This document shows positions 50,307 through 58,008 of a stretch of 64,000 nucleotides of DNA, one piece after another (within the stretch, counting starts at the first letter, position 1; each line of letters starts with the position of its first letter). The stretch covers positions 15,058,344-15,122,343 of the forward strand of contig OX439127.1 of NCBI GenBank assembly GCA_949318235.1, in the 5' to 3' direction. A program made the position numbers and the translations under genes. The DNA is from Ecdyonurus torrentis (Eukaryota; Arthropoda; Insecta; Ephemeroptera; Heptageniidae). The notes under the pieces are model-generated. The model did not search any database and was not told the origin of the DNA. It saw only the letters and a program-made list of their open reading frames with translations.

Positions 50307-51075
50307 CTATTATACCAGCTTCGCGCAGTTCTTCTACGATCGATAAAACTTCATTTTGATGTATATTATTTCCTGCCGACTGAGAAGCTAGAAGTAAGCG
50401 AAGTCTGTCTACAATCTCATTTGGGTCATCCCAATATTCATATCTTGGCTTATCCACAAGCATGCCAGAACCTGATTTTGTAACGATGAACATTGGTTTA
50501 ATGATGTTAAGATACTTGTAGCCTCTGTTGGAGTTGAGTATACCGTGCACTTTATATCCTTGCTTGTGAGCGTTTGATTTTAATACAAGCGTCTTGTAGA
50601 TATTAAAATCTTCTTGTGTAAACAGAGTTCTTCTTGGTGCTTTCATAAACATCAGTTCAAAGAGCCCAATCGTTCCTTCTATCTTTTCATCATCAATAAT
50701 AATGGTGTTATCTTGAAACGTGACGGAGAACTTGCCAAGAAACCAATTTCCATCTTCGTGTCGTATACCATATGTAGTATCAAGATATTTCTTGTCTTGT
50801 GGCTGCATATGTAAAGCAATGTAAGGAGATATCGCCTCTCCTACGTCTTGTTTTGGCTGTTGAGTAGATGTTTTTACTTTTTCCAAATTTTTTGCATCCT
50901 GTTTCATGTCTACTAATTTGCGTAAAGGCTCAGATATTGGTTTCAATGAAGTGGAGATCGTATCTTCATCTTTGAGTTTTGAAAGTTTTAATTTCTTGTA
51001 TTTTTGACGTATAGCTTTTGCACTGGAGATAATATCCAGTGTGAGTGCGTCACTCTCGGTGGTAGATCGCTTCAT
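50302..51075 (-). CDS. Polinton DUF8207-like protein
   Basis: 257 residues from ATG 51075. The frame extends upstream to a GTG, but no ATG lies there. The N-terminal third is Lys-rich and low in complexity. The conserved part begins near 97 (YLDTTYGIRHEDGNW), passes through IEGTIGLFELMFMKAP and SNRGYKYLNIIKPMF, and ends with YWDDPNEIVDRLRLL then ASQSAGN...EVLSIVEELREAGII (about 214-256). This succession is what I recall of the protein found beside the ATPase and integrase in many animal Polintons. Its function is not known to me; a structural or DNA-linked role is guesswork. It is in the same direction as ATPase and integrase. Confidence 0.8.
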   Translation of the reverse strand: MKRSTTESDALTLDIISSAKAIRQKYKKLKLSKLKDEDTISTSLKPISEPLRKLVDMKQDAKNLEKVKTSTQQPKQDVGEAISPYIALHMQPQDKKYLDTTYGIRHEDGNWFLGKFSVTFQDNTIIIDDEKIEGTIGLFELMFMKAPRRTLFTQEDFNIYKTLVLKSNAHKQGYKVHGILNSNRGYKYLNIIKPMFIVTKSGSGMLVDKPRYEYWDDPNEIVDRLRLLLASQSAGNNIHQNEVLSIVEELREAGIIE

Positions 51076-51165
51076 TTTTTTATGTTTTTTAGCTGCGATA
51101 ATAAGAATTAAGGAGACGAACTTCACAGATTGATGGTTCAGAGATAAATGATGAATGTTAATAAC

Positions 51166-51861
51166 TTACAGTGTAGATATATCAACAAAGTGGTCAAATC
51201 CTTTACGATATCGTCCCTCGTTAAGCTTACACTCTTTGTCAATCATGACAAAAGTATAGCTCTCATTCCACACTTTATTACACATATTTAGAAATTGTGC
51301 AAACGTGATATCTGGGCTTATGTGATCTGAGTAGATGTGCTTCAAGTTTAATTCGTCTTGTTTGAAGAGTAATATAACGTTGGCATTATCTCTTATCAAA
51401 TGTTTTGGTACTTTAGCATAAGATTGACACAAATAAAAGCAATCTACACTTTTATGTCTGCCCATACTAAAGTAGTTTTTCATGTTTTCTTGCTTGTCAC
51501 ATATCACATCATCAAATATGAAGATTGAGTTTTCTTTTGCATTTTCAGGCGCTACTACTTCATTTGTATTAGAAAACGTCTCATATTTAATTTCTGGTAT
51601 CTTTTTCATTATGCGTGCGAGATACTCGTATTTAGGCTGATACAAGCTTTTGCTGTACACGTAAAGATTTTCAAACTTTAATCCACTGCGATTCGTAAGC
51701 AGATGCATCATGATATTTGTTTTACCACAGGCAGAAGGTCCACATATCAGAGCTCTTATACTATTTGGAAATAATGAACTATGTCTTGTGCGATCCCCGA
51801 CTCCCTCGCCAACTTTGATGTTTGTCACTGGGAGACGTACATCCTGCGCCACCAATTTCAT
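51166..51861 (-). CDS. ATP: Polinton packaging ATPase (A32/FtsK-HerA type)
   Basis: 231 residues; expected to pump the element's DNA into preformed capsids. Walker A GPSACGKT at 41-48, Walker B SIFIFDDV with D117/D118, and a sensor-like stretch CQSYAKVPKHLIRDNANVI further on. These fit the A32-like packaging ATPases of Polintons, virophages and large DNA viruses. The length matches that small family. The start ATG 51861 is 10 bases after an initiator TCAGT (A at 51871) in the divergent promoter shared with the PLA2-domain gene. Just after the stop, ACTGTAAGT resembles a splice donor, so part of the 3' end may be spliced. Confidence 0.95.
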   Translation of the reverse strand: MKLVAQDVRLPVTNIKVGEGVGDRTRHSSLFPNSIRALICGPSACGKTNIMMHLLTNRSGLKFENLYVYSKSLYQPKYEYLARIMKKIPEIKYETFSNTNEVVAPENAKENSIFIFDDVICDKQENMKNYFSMGRHKSVDCFYLCQSYAKVPKHLIRDNANVILLFKQDELNLKHIYSDHISPDITFAQFLNMCNKVWNESYTFVMIDKECKLNEGRYRKGFDHFVDISTL

Positions 51862-51868
51862 TATTTCA

Positions 51869-51931
51869 ACTGATGAGTAACTTACTCGTCTCTGCTATTT
51901 AAACATGAATCTGTATAGAAATTTATTCAGT
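51869..51931. promoter_or_regulatory. divergent promoter with one shared TATA element
   Basis: TATTTAAA at 51896-51903 reads TTTAAATA on the other strand. Plus-strand TCAGT lies at 51927-51931 (A at 51929) and minus-strand TCAGT at 51873-51869 (A at 51871). Each initiator A is about 32 bases from the far edge of the TATA element in its own direction. Between lies a near-perfect palindrome GATGAGTAA-C-TTACTCGTC (51872-51890), a possible regulator site. Confidence 0.65.
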
Positions 51932-52717
51932 ATGCCTAAAGTTGTTGTTGGTAGTGGTTGGATGACCGACGCTCTTGATAAAATCCCATCAGAACTTCAT
52001 ATTCCAGGCTACAACTTTTGCGGTCCAAACACAAAACTCAAAAAGAGGTTAGCAAGAGGAGACGTTGGAATCAATCCTCTCGACGAAGCTTGCAAGGAAC
52101 ACGATACAGTTTATTCACAAACTACTGCCACGAGTGATAGACATATCGCAGACAACATTCTCGCAGGCAAAGCTTGGAAAAGGGTAAAATCATCAGACGC
52201 AAAGCTTGGAGAAAGATTAGCAGCAATGTTAGTGACTGGAACCATGAAAGCAAAGGTAAAGCTTGGAGGTTTATTAAAACTAAAGAAGAAGAGGAATAAT
52301 TTCTCAGACGTTGTTAAAATGGTGAAAAAAGGAGTCAAGAAGTCAGGAGTCAAAAACATATTGGAAGCTTCAAAGATTGCTTGTTCCGTGGCGAAGAAGT
52401 CAATGAAGGGAATGAAAATGTCTAAGAAAAAGCCAAGAATCATTCCAATTCCCAAAACAGGTGGAGTTTTGCCATTTTTGCTTCCATTATTTGCAGGATT
52501 GAGTGCTACAGGGGCTCTGGCTGGTGGTGCGACTGCAGTAGCTAGAGCCGTCAACGAGGCAAAACAAGCTCGTAATAGCTTGAAAGAAATGAAGAGACAC
52601 AATGGAAACATGGAAGCCATTGCTATCGGCTCTAAAAACTCTAAAAAGAATGGTGCTGGCTTTTACTTAAAACCCTACAAGAAAGGTTATGGTTTAGTTG
52701 TAAAGTCAAAAAACTAA
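51932..52717 (+). CDS. Polinton phospholipase A2-domain capsid-associated protein
   Basis: 261 residues from ATG 51932. An earlier in-frame ATG at 51905 would add 9 residues but lies 2 bases after the TATA element and before the predicted start of transcription at 51929. Near the N-terminus, IPGYNFCGPNT (24-34) and LDEACKEHDTVY (50-61; H57 and D58 catalytic, Y61) form a parvovirus-VP1-like secreted PLA2 core, with the Ca loop YNFCGPN. Such domains let particles leave endosomes. A Lys-rich middle, a hydrophobic Gly/Ala segment (about 178-205) and a GAGFYLKPYKKGYGL tail follow; the tail recalls densovirus and adenovirus-like minor virion proteins. Protease begins 5 bases after its stop. Confidence 0.88.
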   Translation: MPKVVVGSGWMTDALDKIPSELHIPGYNFCGPNTKLKKRLARGDVGINPLDEACKEHDTVYSQTTATSDRHIADNILAGKAWKRVKSSDAKLGERLAAMLVTGTMKAKVKLGGLLKLKKKRNNFSDVVKMVKKGVKKSGVKNILEASKIACSVAKKSMKGMKMSKKKPRIIPIPKTGGVLPFLLPLFAGLSATGALAGGATAVARAVNEAKQARNSLKEMKRHNGNMEAIAIGSKNSKKNGAGFYLKPYKKGYGLVVKSKN

Positions 52718-52722
52718 ATGTG

Positions 52723-53073
52723 ATGCTGCCGTCTCATGCACTCAGTGACTTAGAAATCAAGAAATTTGTTAAAGTGCTAAACATTAAAAACTTTAGAAAC
52801 GTATTTATGAGAGACAGTCTTCCTTCAAGACCTTGGAGAAACGAGCGAGGTATTGTAAATCTGGATGGCAGCAACGGAGATGGAACACACTGGGTATGCT
52901 ACGTGAAGAAGGACAATCAAGTAAACTATTTCGATAGTTTTGGCAATCTGTTACCACCTCAAGAATTTTTACATTATATGAAAAATTGTAATATAACTTA
53001 TAACAGAGATAACTATCAGGCTTTTGGCTCTGTAATATGTGGCCACTTGTGTCTTCTGTTCTTATGTATATAA
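52723..53073 (+). CDS. PRO: Polinton cysteine protease (adenain-like)
   Basis: 116 residues from ATG 52723; the frame begins with GTG two codons earlier, which is not expected as a start here. Catalytic pattern of the adenovirus-type (C5/Ulp1-like) proteases: H56 in GTHWVCY, D71 in YFDSFG, Q99 in YQAFGS and C106 in VICGHLCLLFL. It would mature capsid proteins after assembly. The protein stops a few residues after the Cys helix, short relative to adenain, but similar to other Polinton copies as I recall. Its TAA (53071-53073) lies inside the TATA box of the next gene. Confidence 0.92.
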   Translation: MLPSHALSDLEIKKFVKVLNIKNFRNVFMRDSLPSRPWRNERGIVNLDGSNGDGTHWVCYVKKDNQVNYFDSFGNLLPPQEFLHYMKNCNITYNRDNYQAFGSVICGHLCLLFLCI

Positions 53074-53100
53074 AAGAAATAAATTGATTTGAACTTCAGT
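53067..53100 (+). promoter_or_regulatory. TATA box and initiator of the minor capsid gene
   Basis: TATATAAAAG starts at 53067 and contains the protease stop. TCAGT is at 53096-53100 with A at 53098, exactly 31 bases from the first T. ATG follows at 53102, leaving a leader of about 4 bases. Confidence 0.7.
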
Positions 53101-53101
53101 C

Positions 53102-53788
53102 ATGTCTTTTACTCTGACGGTTTCACAACCCTCCAGCATCTTAGCGTGTGATATATTTCCACCGCTTCCACTTAACGATGGAGCTAAATATGAAGTTGGA
53201 TTACTTAGCTTTAGTGCTTACTACTCTGTGCCTAATATAGACGAAGGAAACAACAAGTTTCACTATGGTGAAGGCAAAGTCATCGAGCTGCCAGTTGGAA
53301 GTTACGAACTCAACGACATAGCAGGATACTTAAAAACTGAGTTGAAGAAGGAAAATATTTCTTTCAGCATCTATGCAAACAACAACACTCTGCAGGTTTT
53401 AATCAAGTGCTCTGTAAATATTGACTTTTCACGTAACCACACAATTGGCTCGTTACTTGGCTTTGATCTTAGAGTTTTGAAAGCTAACGAGAGCCACTTT
53501 GCTGATCATATCGTAGACATAATAAGAGTGAACACCTTAGACATTCAAAGCAACATCTCAAGTGGAGCATACATCAACGGTAGACCGTCACATTCTCTTC
53601 ATTCGTTTGCTCCTAAAGTTGCGCCTGGATACAAGATTGTCGAGACTCCACACAATGTTATTTATCTGCCTGTAGATGTCACTGTTGTAGACAGGCTTGC
53701 ACTTAAAATATGCGATCAGAATGGTAGACTTGTCAATTTCAGAGGTGAAGAGATAACGATAAGGCTGCATATTCGAAGAGCTCTATAA
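53102..53788 (+). CDS. mCP: Polinton minor capsid protein (penton, single jelly roll)
   Basis: 228 residues; expected to form pentons at the vertices of the icosahedral capsid. MSFTLTVSQPSSIL opens it, then alternating beta-strand-like stretches: KYEVGLLSFSAYYSVPN, KVIELPVGSYELNDIAGYL, LQVLIKCSVNIDF, IGSLLGFD, and a C-terminal PVDVTVVDRLALKICDQNG followed by EEITIRLHIRR. This order (LPVGSYEL.DI, IG..LGF, and the closing ITIRLHIRR) is what I recall of penton-like Polinton and virophage minor capsids. It lies between protease and major capsid, as is usual. Its promoter overlaps the protease 3' end. Confidence 0.9.
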   Translation: MSFTLTVSQPSSILACDIFPPLPLNDGAKYEVGLLSFSAYYSVPNIDEGNNKFHYGEGKVIELPVGSYELNDIAGYLKTELKKENISFSIYANNNTLQVLIKCSVNIDFSRNHTIGSLLGFDLRVLKANESHFADHIVDIIRVNTLDIQSNISSGAYINGRPSHSLHSFAPKVAPGYKIVETPHNVIYLPVDVTVVDRLALKICDQNGRLVNFRGEEITIRLHIRRAL

Positions 53789-53789
53789 A

Positions 53790-53921
53790 ATGGGACTCGT
53801 TATTCAAAGTACTTATAAGAAAACTACTGCATCAGAGAACGTCAGTAACGTTTCAGGTTGCAAGAAGCTCACAGTTCAAAACATTGCCTTTCTTCGAAGA
53901 ATCGGTCTTAAAGTCAAATAA
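53790..53921 (+). CDS. small ORF between the capsid genes (43 aa)
   Basis: ATG 53790 to TAA 53919-53921. The stop overlaps the ATG of the major capsid gene by one base (TAATG). The product begins MGLVIQSTYKKTTASENV and ends KLTVQNIAFLRRIGLKVK. It is basic with one short predicted helix. Similar small peptides ending in a FL..LGLKV pattern occur next to capsid genes in other Polintons as far as I remember; I cannot check this. It also holds the likely major capsid promoter, so it may be partly or wholly regulatory DNA. Confidence 0.5.
   Translation: MGLVIQSTYKKTTASENVSNVSGCKKLTVQNIAFLRRIGLKVK
53814..53846 (+). promoter_or_regulatory. probable major capsid promoter
   Basis: TATAAGAA at 53814 and TCAGT at 53842-53846 (A at 53844, 30 bases on). 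No ATG occurs between 53844 and the major capsid ATG at 53921, giving a leader of about 77 bases. Confidence 0.55.
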
Positions 53922-55147
53922 TGGATATTCTCAACATACATTCAGACTTGGAATTTAATTCCAACATCACCAGCATCGAGCTCCACGATCATGAGGCTTA
54001 TGCGGGGACTAGATATGATAATACTGATGAAATCAGGATCGAAGTAAAAAATCAAGACATATACACATTGCCTTGTGAAAGCTTGTTATATGTTGAAGGA
54101 AAACTGCTCAAGAGTGCAAATAATACTGTTACGACAAACACTAAATTAGTCAAGAATTTTTTGGCACACATGATAAGTGAGATTCGCTACAAAATCAACG
54201 ACATTGAGATTGATCAAACAAGACATACTGGCGTAGGCAGCACGCTCAAGGGACTTGTCTCTTTTACACCAGAAAAACTTTGCTCGCTCTCCAACGGCGG
54301 CTGGTGCAGGGAAAGCACAAACACGTTGGTACAAGCAAATGATGGTACGTTTAGCGCCGCATTGCCATTGAACACTCTCATAGGATTTTTTGAAGACCAT
54401 CAGAAGATTCTCATCAACTGGAAGCAAGAACTTGTCATATTACGTTCACAAAACGACGCTAACGCAGTCATCACTACTAGTGACGATGAGACCTATGAAA
54501 GTAGTAAAATCGTGATAACAAAGTTCAAGTGGAAGATGCCACATGTTGAGGTAGATGATGAGACCAAGCTGAAGTTGCTCAACACCCTGCGAGCTGATAA
54601 ACCCATTACACTCGGCTTTCGATCATGGTTCGTTGCAGAGAAGCCAATGCCAACTACAACAAACAAAGATGAATGGACGCTTCAAGCCATGACATCGCTG
54701 GAGAGACCTCGCTATGTTCTGCTTGCTTTTCAAACCAACAAGCGCAATCTCGTTCAAGCCGACATCAACTCCTTTGATAACTGCGACATTCGAAATGTCA
54801 AAGTCTACATCAACGGAAAGTGTTATCCTTATGTCGATTTTAATTTGGACATGACAAAGCAACAATGTGCCATGTTATACAATGCTTATACTTCGTTTCA
54901 GAAATCTTACTACGGCGAAGAGGGCAAGCCATTGCTTTCTTATGCAGAGCTCTTGGAACTTGGTGGCATATTCGTTGTGGATTGTTCTAAGCAAAACGAG
55001 TCAATCAAAACCAGCTCAGTAGATGTGAGAATTGAAATCGAATCGAGAAACGTGTTTTCTGCATCCACAGTAGCTTACTGTCTCATTGTTCACGATAGAG
55101 TCGTAGAGTACACTCCTCTCACCAATATTGTCCGCAGACATATTTAA
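53921..55147 (+). CDS. MCP: Polinton major capsid protein (double jelly roll)
   Basis: 408 residues; expected hexon-like shell protein forming trimeric capsomers. Recognisable blocks: the opening MDILNIHSDLEF, LVKNFLAHMISEIRYKINDI then EIDQTRHTGVGSTLKG, the middle KFKWKMPHVEVDDETKLKLL, PRYVLLAFQTNKRN, and the end SYAELLELGGIFVVDCSKQNE then VRIEIES...YCLIVHDRVVEYTPL. The two halves are both beta-rich, as in a double jelly roll. The frame is intact. Its ATG overlaps the stop of the 43-aa ORF. Its own stop lies inside the TATA-like box of the next gene. Confidence 0.95.
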   Translation: MDILNIHSDLEFNSNITSIELHDHEAYAGTRYDNTDEIRIEVKNQDIYTLPCESLLYVEGKLLKSANNTVTTNTKLVKNFLAHMISEIRYKINDIEIDQTRHTGVGSTLKGLVSFTPEKLCSLSNGGWCRESTNTLVQANDGTFSAALPLNTLIGFFEDHQKILINWKQELVILRSQNDANAVITTSDDETYESSKIVITKFKWKMPHVEVDDETKLKLLNTLRADKPITLGFRSWFVAEKPMPTTTNKDEWTLQAMTSLERPRYVLLAFQTNKRNLVQADINSFDNCDIRNVKVYINGKCYPYVDFNLDMTKQQCAMLYNAYTSFQKSYYGEEGKPLLSYAELLELGGIFVVDCSKQNESIKTSSVDVRIEIESRNVFSASTVAYCLIVHDRVVEYTPLTNIVRRHI

Positions 55148-55169
55148 AGTGCTACTTTTATAAGTCAGT
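55141..55169 (+). promoter_or_regulatory. TATA-like box and initiator of the BIR-domain gene
   Basis: TATTTAAA at 55141-55148 includes the major capsid stop TAA (55145-55147). TCAGT at 55165-55169 has its A 26 bases on, a little close for a TATA pair. ATG at 55207 sits in CAACCATGG, a strong start context for arthropods. Confidence 0.55.
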
Positions 55170-55206
55170 GTGGAGCAATATTTTGTGCGGAGTCATTTAA
55201 TCAACC

Positions 55207-55944
55207 ATGGCTTCAGCAGTTATTAAAGTCTTGTTCTCGAGTGAGGAAACGCCGTACTTTGGAACCCACAACGAGGTAATCAAAGAAATTGCAGTTGTAG
55301 ACGTGAGTACGTTCGCCAGCCAGCAGTGGAGATTTGCAAACCCTTCCAGTGAGTATAAATATCTTGATTACACGAGATTTCTACAAGACCCGTACTACTC
55401 TGGTGATGTCGCCTACGACCAAGTGGGAGCAGTACTCAAGAAAGCAACAGAATCTTACAAGGCTTTATATTGTCATGGACAAAAAGACTATGACATGATA
55501 AAGAAACTCTTGAAACGTTCCACAATATTTGATCTGCTAGATATGCATGAAGTGAAATTAAATGATCTTCCAACCAACGTAGGTACAGAGTGTCTGTATC
55601 ACTTGCACCGTGATCAAGCCTGTGTATGCCCCCATGCTAACGCCTACCGCTTGGCACATTGGTGTTTGAACAACAAGGCGAAAATCAATGTGCTGAACCA
55701 TGATGTGAGAACGGAGACCTTCAAAGACTGGCCTCAAGACAGTGTTCATATCTGCGATCTCGTTGCAGCAGGATTTTTCCACAAGCCAACAGAGGATTTT
55801 CCTGAGATGACAGAGTGCATTTACTGCGGTCTGCAAGTATACAACTGGCTCCAACTGGATAACCCCCTCGACAAGCATAGAAAGTTAAACAAATACTGTG
55901 TCATGTTTAACTATACCCCATCATTTACTGGCATTGACTTTTAA
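55207..55944 (+). CDS. BIR-domain protein with a nuclease-like N-terminal region
   Basis: 245 residues. The C-terminal part (about 168-231) is a baculoviral IAP repeat: R168..TF..WP, LVAAGFFH, EDFPEMTECIYCG, W214, D218, and zinc ligands C204-x2-C207-x16-H224-x6-C231, exactly the canonical spacing. BIR proteins bind caspases or related partners and block apoptosis; here it would be cargo acting on the host cell. The N-terminal part (1-155) has a VVDVST segment, a YCHGQKDYDMIKKLL segment (88-102), FDLLDM and a Cys/His cluster (C129, H132, H134, C139, C141, H143). It recalls RNase-H-fold/exonuclease-like proteins of arthropod mobile elements, but I cannot assign it. No RING follows the BIR. BIR confidence is high; the N-terminal function is unknown. 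Confidence 0.85.
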   Translation: MASAVIKVLFSSEETPYFGTHNEVIKEIAVVDVSTFASQQWRFANPSSEYKYLDYTRFLQDPYYSGDVAYDQVGAVLKKATESYKALYCHGQKDYDMIKKLLKRSTIFDLLDMHEVKLNDLPTNVGTECLYHLHRDQACVCPHANAYRLAHWCLNNKAKINVLNHDVRTETFKDWPQDSVHICDLVAAGFFHKPTEDFPEMTECIYCGLQVYNWLQLDNPLDKHRKLNKYCVMFNYTPSFTGIDF

Positions 55945-56375
55945 TCCCGTATGAATTTCTACATTTATCACTCTCTTTTGTTTCTTAAAGTAAAAATTGT
56001 TTGAAAATTTATGTTGTATGTAAATTTATTTAAAATAAAATTTTGTTTGAACATATTTGAAAGTGTTTTCATTTCTTATAAAATTATCCTGTATGCTCAT
56101 AAACATCTTAAATATATTTAAACAACGCCTCAATGAAAGACATTCTATATTTTTATTCAATGTGTTTTCTATTATAATATACCTTTCTATATATTTTTTT
56201 TTATGAAATGATATTTATAAACTAACTATGCTATAATATTTTATTAAAACTTACAAACTATTAGCTTTAAGAGCCATATTCTAAGTGAAAAGGTTTTTAG
56301 TATTCAATAAAAATCACTAAGGGTTTCAAGGCAAGTTTTGATTTTATTTAATCAATTCATCATCACAATAAGTAT
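55945..56375. terminator. convergent 3' region of the BIR gene and the last gene
   Basis: AATAAA near 56034 suits the plus-strand gene. On the minus strand, AATAAA close after the stop (about 56344-56339) suits the opposite gene. Otherwise AT-rich and without a gene. Confidence 0.5.
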
Positions 56376-56838
56376 TTAATTGCTGGATCTGGTGGAAAAC
56401 TCAACATCAATGCATCTTCCAACCATGCCGTTGTAGATGAGTACCATCTTCTTACATTCTGGGCATGAGTTATATTGCACAAGGAATTCATCACTGAACC
56501 TAGATGCTGGAATTCTAGACGGCAGGAATACACGGAGGAATTTGGAGTGGTCCAATGCATTCAATACAGCAATCAGTACTTGCTCATCTGCGTAGTTAGA
56601 GTTGATTTTCTCCATACTCTCGATGAGGTATTGCTTTCCAACAGTCAGATTCTTGCATGATAATGCTGGTTCTACGTGGCCTAAAGCCTGGAGGAGTTTA
56701 GCTTCCTTTGTCTAAAAACATAGAAAATGTACAATGCTGTTAGTTACTTTAATAATTATATCAGAAAAATCTAATTTTAAAAATATTAAAGTTAGAAGAC
56801 AAAATAAAATATAAAGAAAAAGTACTTACGAAAGACAT
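56376..56838 (-). CDS. spliced Polinton accessory gene, OB-like small protein, unknown
   Basis: Exon 1 is complement 56830-56838 (M-S-F, then GTAAGTAC) and exon 2 complement 56376-56711 (after TATGTTTTTAG). Joined, they give 114 residues with no stop: TKEAKLLQALGHVEPALSCK, LTVGKQYLIESMEKINSNYA, LRVFLPSRIPASRF, then NSCPECKKMVLIYNGMVGRC. A LTVG..Y.I...... followed by VFLPSRI pattern is seen in small proteins of other Polinton and large insect or crustacean viruses as I recall, perhaps OB-fold nucleic-acid binding; not proved. CPEC plus a later Cys may bind metal. The first coding exon of 9 bases is unusual. It lies inward of the right inverted repeat and converges with the BIR gene. Confidence 0.75.
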
Positions 56839-57378
56839 GTTGAATTTTCGGTAGAGTCTTGAGCGGAGCAGAATAAAATGCAGGAGAACTTGAGAAAGAC
56901 TTCTGTCTTCTTTGAGGTTTGAGCTTGTAATGCGGCTCTGCTATTGAAAAGTAGAAGGGGTTAACCACGAACCAATGAGAATAAACCTTCTCCTCAAATT
57001 TTCCCTCCATTTTTCAAAGTTTCCCCTTTACTTTTATTTTCAACCAATCAGTTTAAAATATTTTAAATTATACCGCAATTTCTCTGCACACGTCACTTTT
57101 ATTTTTTCTGCTCACGTACGTATGCATCTTAGAAAAATATTCACGCTGCTCCGCACAGGCTCCGCACAATCTGCCGCCATCTTGTTTTCTTAGCTCGTGT
57201 ATGTAAGTAATTACAATTTTAACAATTTAACCTTGAATGTATTATACACTCTTTCATGAATTTGACAAATTATTTTTGTAGGTACGCTGCATGCACTCTT
57301 TTGAGAAAATGAAATTTGGACCTTGAACTTTCGCTGTATGCAATATTTTTTAGAACTTGAAATTTTAGCCTGGAACGC
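56839..57378. other. upstream region of the spliced gene
   Basis: Holds the promoter of the minus-strand gene. ATTGGTT words (CCAAT boxes on one strand) occur at about 57043-57050 on the plus strand and in reverse at about 56965. No second gene seen. Confidence 0.4.
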
Positions 57379-58002
57379 AAAACTGACTTCACCAACAATC
57401 CCATCCAAGGCCAGGCAAACACTCAACGACAGCTTAGCATACAAAATTTGACCTTGGAGCAACGCTTTATTCACATATCGTACACAATCAGACGAAACTT
57501 TCAATTTTAGCTCGCGTACGTTCACGAGATATACAGCTTAGCATACAAAATTTGATCTTGCATCAGAGTTATAAACTTATCACAGCATAATCAAACGTAA
57601 CCTTCAATTTTAGCTCGCGTACGTTCACGAGATACACAGCTTAGCATGCAAAATGTAACCTTGGAGAAAATATATATACTTATCATACCATAATCAGACG
57701 TGACCTTGAATTTTAGCTCGCGTACGTTCACGAGTTACACAGCTTAGCATGCAAAATGTAACCTTGGACCAAATATATTTACTTATCATAGCATAATCAG
57801 ACGTGACCTTGAATTTTAGCTCGCGTACGTACACGAGATACTCAACTTATCATGCAAAACGACGTGACCTTGAAGTTTTGCTCGCGTACGTATGCAAAAA
57901 GACGTGACCTTGAATTTTTGCTCGCGTACGTATGCTAGGTACTTCAAATTCAAGGTCGGCTCCGCCCCAAGGTCAAGGCTCCGCCGTCATTCTATTACTA
58001 CT
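57379..58002. repeat. Polinton right terminal inverted repeat (624 bp)
   Basis: Complement of the left repeat but with two more of the about 103-bp units: GCTCGCGTACG occurs six times (near 57512, 57614, 57715, 57818, 57882 and 57924). Units also hold GACGTGACCTTGAA and CAGCTTAGCATGC. Confidence 0.93.
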
Positions 58003-58008
58003 AACAAC
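58003..58008. repeat. right target-site duplication AACAAC
   Basis: Identical to 40894-40899; continues into ATCCTTCCTATATAAAGG as in the empty site. Confidence 0.93.

Larger units (their letters stand above)
40900..58002. mobile_element. complete Maverick/Polinton DNA transposon, 17.1 kb
   Basis: Starts AGTAGTAATAGAATGACGGC and ends with the exact complement. It has long inverted repeats and a 6-bp AACAAC duplication, both hallmarks of Polintons. It encodes the diagnostic set: protein-primed family-B polymerase, rve integrase with chromodomain, A32-like packaging ATPase, adenain-like protease, and minor and major jelly-roll capsid proteins, plus several accessory genes. The main frames are open and the ends intact, so the copy looks young and perhaps still active. 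The integrase N-terminus is the only part that seems short. Confidence 0.97.

Noticed and set aside
52111..52620. 169-codon antisense frame in the PLA2-domain gene
   Set aside because: Shadow of a Lys/Ala-rich gene read backwards.
40900..58002. An integrated adenovirus-like or other true virus genome
   Set aside because: The rve integrase, 6-bp target duplication, AG termini and gene set are those of a Maverick/Polinton; virion formation is possible but not shown.
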